A stretch of DNA of 41,455 bases from NCBI GenBank assembly GCA_017308375.1, contig JAFKEW010000066.1:1-41455 (forward strand), read 5' to 3'. The notes beneath the pieces were generated by a model. That model saw nothing but the letters and a program-made list of their open reading frames with translations. It did no database searches and was not told the origin of the DNA. Both the position numbers and the translations under genes were made by a program. This document shows positions 39,241 to 41,455 of the stretch, in pieces. Origin of the DNA: Alphaproteobacteria bacterium (GTDB taxonomy: Bacteria; Pseudomonadota; Alphaproteobacteria; Micropepsales; Micropepsaceae). Numbering within the stretch: the stretch's first letter is position 1; every line of letters begins with the position of its first letter.

Positions 39241-40212
39241 TCAGGGCTGTGCCGTGGCGGGCGCAATCGCGCGCGCAAAGGCGTAATTCCAGTCGCTCTG
39301 GAATTTTTTGGCCGCTTTCGTTTCGGTGAACATGGTGAAGGCGTGATAGGCGCCGGGATAAATTTCCAGCGTCACCCCGATACCGGCCGCGATCAGCCGC
39401 ATCGCATAGCTGACATCCTCTTCCAGAAAGAGGTCGAGCGCCCCCACCGCGATAAAGGCGGGCGGCAGGCCCGCCATGCTTTCACACCGTCCCGGCGCGG
39501 CATGGGCCGGGATTCCTTCGCCGCCGGGCGCCTGCCCCAGATAGGATTGCCAGCCGAAGCGGTTGCTCTCCCGCGTCCAGACATATTGGCCGGTATGCGT
39601 GATGGTTTCGCGCACACAGGTGCGGTCGTCCAGCATCGGATAGGTCAGCATCTGATGGGCAATCGGAATCGCGCCGCGGTCGCGCGCCATGATGCACAGC
39701 GCCGCGGCAAGCCCGCCGCCCGCGCTTTCGCCGCCCACGATGATGCGGTTGCGGTCGATGCCAAGCGTATCGGCCTGCGCATAAAGCCATGCCAGCACGG
39801 TATAACAATCGTCAATCGCGGCCGGATAAGGCGCTTCCGGCGCCAGCCGGTAATCGACTGAAATCACCGTGCACTGATACGTCTGCACCGCGCGTACCGC
39901 CGCCGCATACCCCGCTTCCGGCGTGCCGGAGACGAGGCCGCCGCCATGAATGTGCAGCAGCACCGGCATCTGTGCCGGCGGCCGCTCGGGCTGGTAGCAG
40001 AGAACGCGCACCGTGCCCCCATCGTCGCGTGGAACGGCCTTCTCCGCAACGCGCACACCGTCCGCCGCGGTCTGTTCACGCTGCAATTGCCCGCCTTCGG
40101 CCAGCACCGCGCGCACGGCACTCAATGTCCCGGCGGAAAAATCGCGGAAGGGCAGGGCCTCCAGCCCCGCGACAAGCTCCGGATCGACGAGCGGGGAAAT
40201 GGCCGGCATCAA
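39241..40212 (-). CDS. alpha/beta hydrolase of the hormone-sensitive lipase family
   Basis: A 323-residue esterase. The oxyanion motif is HIHGGGLVSGTPE (HGGG 89-92), the nucleophile is Ser163 in GGESAGGGLAA, the acidic residue is in GALDLFLEEDV, and the histidine is in YPGAYHAFTMF. All catalytic residues of family IV (HSL) esterases are present. It likely hydrolyses short to medium acyl esters in the cytoplasm. The Baeyer-Villiger-type monooxygenase gene lies 82 bp upstream on the same strand and could supply ester substrates. AGGAGG lies ~6 nt before the paired ATGs at 40212/40209. Confidence 0.9.
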   Translation of the reverse strand: MMPAISPLVDPELVAGLEALPFRDFSAGTLSAVRAVLAEGGQLQREQTAADGVRVAEKAVPRDDGGTVRVLCYQPERPPAQMPVLLHIHGGGLVSGTPEAGYAAAVRAVQTYQCTVISVDYRLAPEAPYPAAIDDCYTVLAWLYAQADTLGIDRNRIIVGGESAGGGLAAALCIMARDRGAIPIAHQMLTYPMLDDRTCVRETITHTGQYVWTRESNRFGWQSYLGQAPGGEGIPAHAAPGRCESMAGLPPAFIAVGALDLFLEEDVSYAMRLIAAGIGVTLEIYPGAYHAFTMFTETKAAKKFQSDWNYAFARAIAPATAQP

Positions 40213-40294
40213 GTTCCTCCTGTGCGTGGCCGGACCGGCAGGCGTTCTGTCCGGTCAGGCTTTTGCGGCATTGCGCGGTGCTTCGCGGGAAATT

Positions 40295-41455
40295 TCAACC
40301 CGCCTTGCCGCCCCTGTTGCCTTGAAAGATGAAATCGTCCGGGTTTGGGGCGCGTGTCGCCTCCCAATATTCCACCAGCGGGAAGGGCCAGTTCTGCGTC
40401 ACCCGCCCGCTGTCGTTCTTGTACCAGTTGGCGATGCCCGCCTGTCCCCACGCCATCCGGGCATTGCCGGCATCGACATGGGCATTGTAGCGGTCGAACA
40501 CATCCTTGCGCGGCGCCATCGTTGCCGCCCCTTTTTCCGCCAGCAATTCAAGACAGCCCAGAATGTAGCGCATGCTGCATTCGGAAAAGAACACGATGCT
40601 GCCGTTCACCACCAGATTGGTATTGGGGCCATAGATGCAGAAGAAATTGGGATAGTCCGGCACCGTCATGCCGAGATAGGCGCGGGCATCGCCCGCCCAT
40701 TGCGCGGTCAGCTCCTCGCCCCTGGGGCCGACAATCTGCAGCGGCTCCAGAAAGCGGCTGGCGTGAAAGCCGGTGCCGTAGATGATGACGTCGGTCGGAT
40801 GCTCACGCCCATCCGTGGTGATGATGCAGTCCTGCGTGATCGCTGTGATCTTTTCGGTCACCAGTTCAACATTGTCGCGCTTCAGCATCGGAATCCATTC
40901 GCCGCAATCGCGCAGTGTGCGTTTGCCGCCGAAGGGGTATTTCGGCACCACCTTGTCGATCAAATCGGTGCGGTCTCCGATCTGCGCCTTCAGATAGGTG
41001 GTCAGGGTTTCGCGAATGGCCTGATTGGCCGCGCTGATGGATTTGCCATTGCCGTTGAAGGCCGGGTCCACCTTCACCGCCTCATAAACCCCGTCGGTAA
41101 TGGTCCAGAACAGCCAGAAACGATACCAGCTGGCATAGCCCGGCAGGTGATGCAGCAGCCATTTCTGCCCCTCGCCGACATCGAAATGATAATCCGGCGT
41201 CGGCGCCATCCACGGTGCAGAACGTTGATAGACGGTCAGATGCGCCGCCTCGCGCGCGACAGCCGGGGCGAATTGATAAGAGCTTGCGCCGGTGCCGACG
41301 ATGGCGACACGTTTTCCGCGCAGGCTGACATCCTTGCGCCAGCGCGCGGAATGAAACTGGGGCCCGTGGAAATCGTCCCGGCCGGGATAATCGGGAATCT
41401 TCGGTTTGTTGAGTTGCCCCACCGCCGTGATCACGGCGTCGGCGGTGATGATCGT
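40295..41455 (-). CDS. Baeyer-Villiger-type flavin monooxygenase, C-terminal part
   Basis: At least 386 residues; the frame runs past the right edge, so the N-terminal FAD-binding motif is not seen. The fingerprint FHGPQFHSARW (FxGxxxHxxxW) and the NADPH-binding GTGASSYQFAP identify a class B flavoprotein monooxygenase of the Baeyer-Villiger/flavin-containing group. VIIYGTGFHASRFLEP and the FFCIYGPNTNLVVNGSIVFFSEC segment are further conserved parts. It inserts oxygen beside a ketone or oxidises a heteroatom; the substrate is unknown. The esterase and DUF1330 genes follow on the same strand. Confidence 0.9.
   Translation of the reverse strand, partial: TIITADAVITAVGQLNKPKIPDYPGRDDFHGPQFHSARWRKDVSLRGKRVAIVGTGASSYQFAPAVAREAAHLTVYQRSAPWMAPTPDYHFDVGEGQKWLLHHLPGYASWYRFWLFWTITDGVYEAVKVDPAFNGNGKSISAANQAIRETLTTYLKAQIGDRTDLIDKVVPKYPFGGKRTLRDCGEWIPMLKRDNVELVTEKITAITQDCIITTDGREHPTDVIIYGTGFHASRFLEPLQIVGPRGEELTAQWAGDARAYLGMTVPDYPNFFCIYGPNTNLVVNGSIVFFSECSMRYILGCLELLAEKGAATMAPRKDVFDRYNAHVDAGNARMAWGQAGIANWYKNDSGRVTQNWPFPLVEYWEATRAPNPDDFIFQGNRGGKAG

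Noticed and set aside
1..41455. CRISPR arrays, tRNA or rRNA genes, prophage
   Set aside because: No spaced direct-repeat array, no cloverleaf or rRNA-like stretch, and no phage structural genes were recognised; the HigB-like toxin is of a phage-derived family but stands alone.

Overview
The window looks like chromosomal DNA from a GC-rich alphaproteobacterium. The evidence is a complete Caulobacter-type Tad/Flp pilus locus (cpaA-F, tadB, tadC, tadD, tadE-like genes, tadG), a perfect CtrA-type box upstream of the pilin gene, a mesaconyl-CoA hydratase next to a CitE-like lyase, and short palindromic repeats of the kind common in this class. A Rhizomicrobium/Micropepsales-like or other non-model lineage is possible, but I cannot place it from this sequence alone. 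No rRNA, tRNA, CRISPR array or intact transposase gene was seen.

Layout. 1-5.7 kb: the 3' end of a UbiH/COQ6-type FAD monooxygenase, then a leftward block: CoA-ester lyase, GIY-YIG nuclease, mesaconyl-CoA hydratase, zapE, a small membrane protein and an SDR-fold protein. Two small mobile-looking modules interrupt this block. One is a 266-bp element with 16-bp inverted ends and a TA target duplication. The other is a GIY-YIG gene bracketed by two inverted 37-bp palindromic repeats. 5.8-12.5 kb: an orphan Rieske protein; a four-gene leftward unit (HigB-like toxin, HigA-like antitoxin, SnoaL-like protein, patatin lipoprotein); asd; a small exported protein; tryptophan 2,3-dioxygenase overlapping a CaiB-type CoA-transferase. 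12.7-15.8 kb: an exported protein, an OmpA-type porin with a 22-proline linker, and acyl-CoA thioesterase II.

15.8-34 kb is the Tad region. Two tadE-like genes run leftward from the intergenic region that precedes the rightward tadG. Two unrelated membrane-protein genes (isoprenylcysteine methyltransferase-like, PAP2) follow. Then come a leftward stand-alone secretin N-domain protein, a tiny Flp-like paralogue, Flp itself and cpaA-cpaB-cpaC-cpaD-cpaE-cpaF-tadB-tadC in tight order. A wrbA/lysR divergent pair separates this run from tadD. Together these encode the pilin, prepilin peptidase, secretin, ATPases, inner-membrane platform, minor pilins and assembly factors of one surface-attachment machine.

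34-41.5 kb: an orphan TAXI solute receptor; a PEP-CTERM protein whose upstream region carries a consensus sigma-54 promoter; a GST; an M17 aminopeptidase overlapping an NlpC/P60 peptidase; a DUF1330 protein; and an esterase downstream of a Baeyer-Villiger-type monooxygenase that runs off the end.

The observations I rate highest are the CtrA-like boxes at the pilus promoters together with a Flp paralogue lacking the prepilin cleavage glycine, the sigma-54 promoter of the PEP-CTERM gene, the toxin-antitoxin-SnoaL-patatin unit, and the mobile element whose excision reconstructs a tight operon junction.
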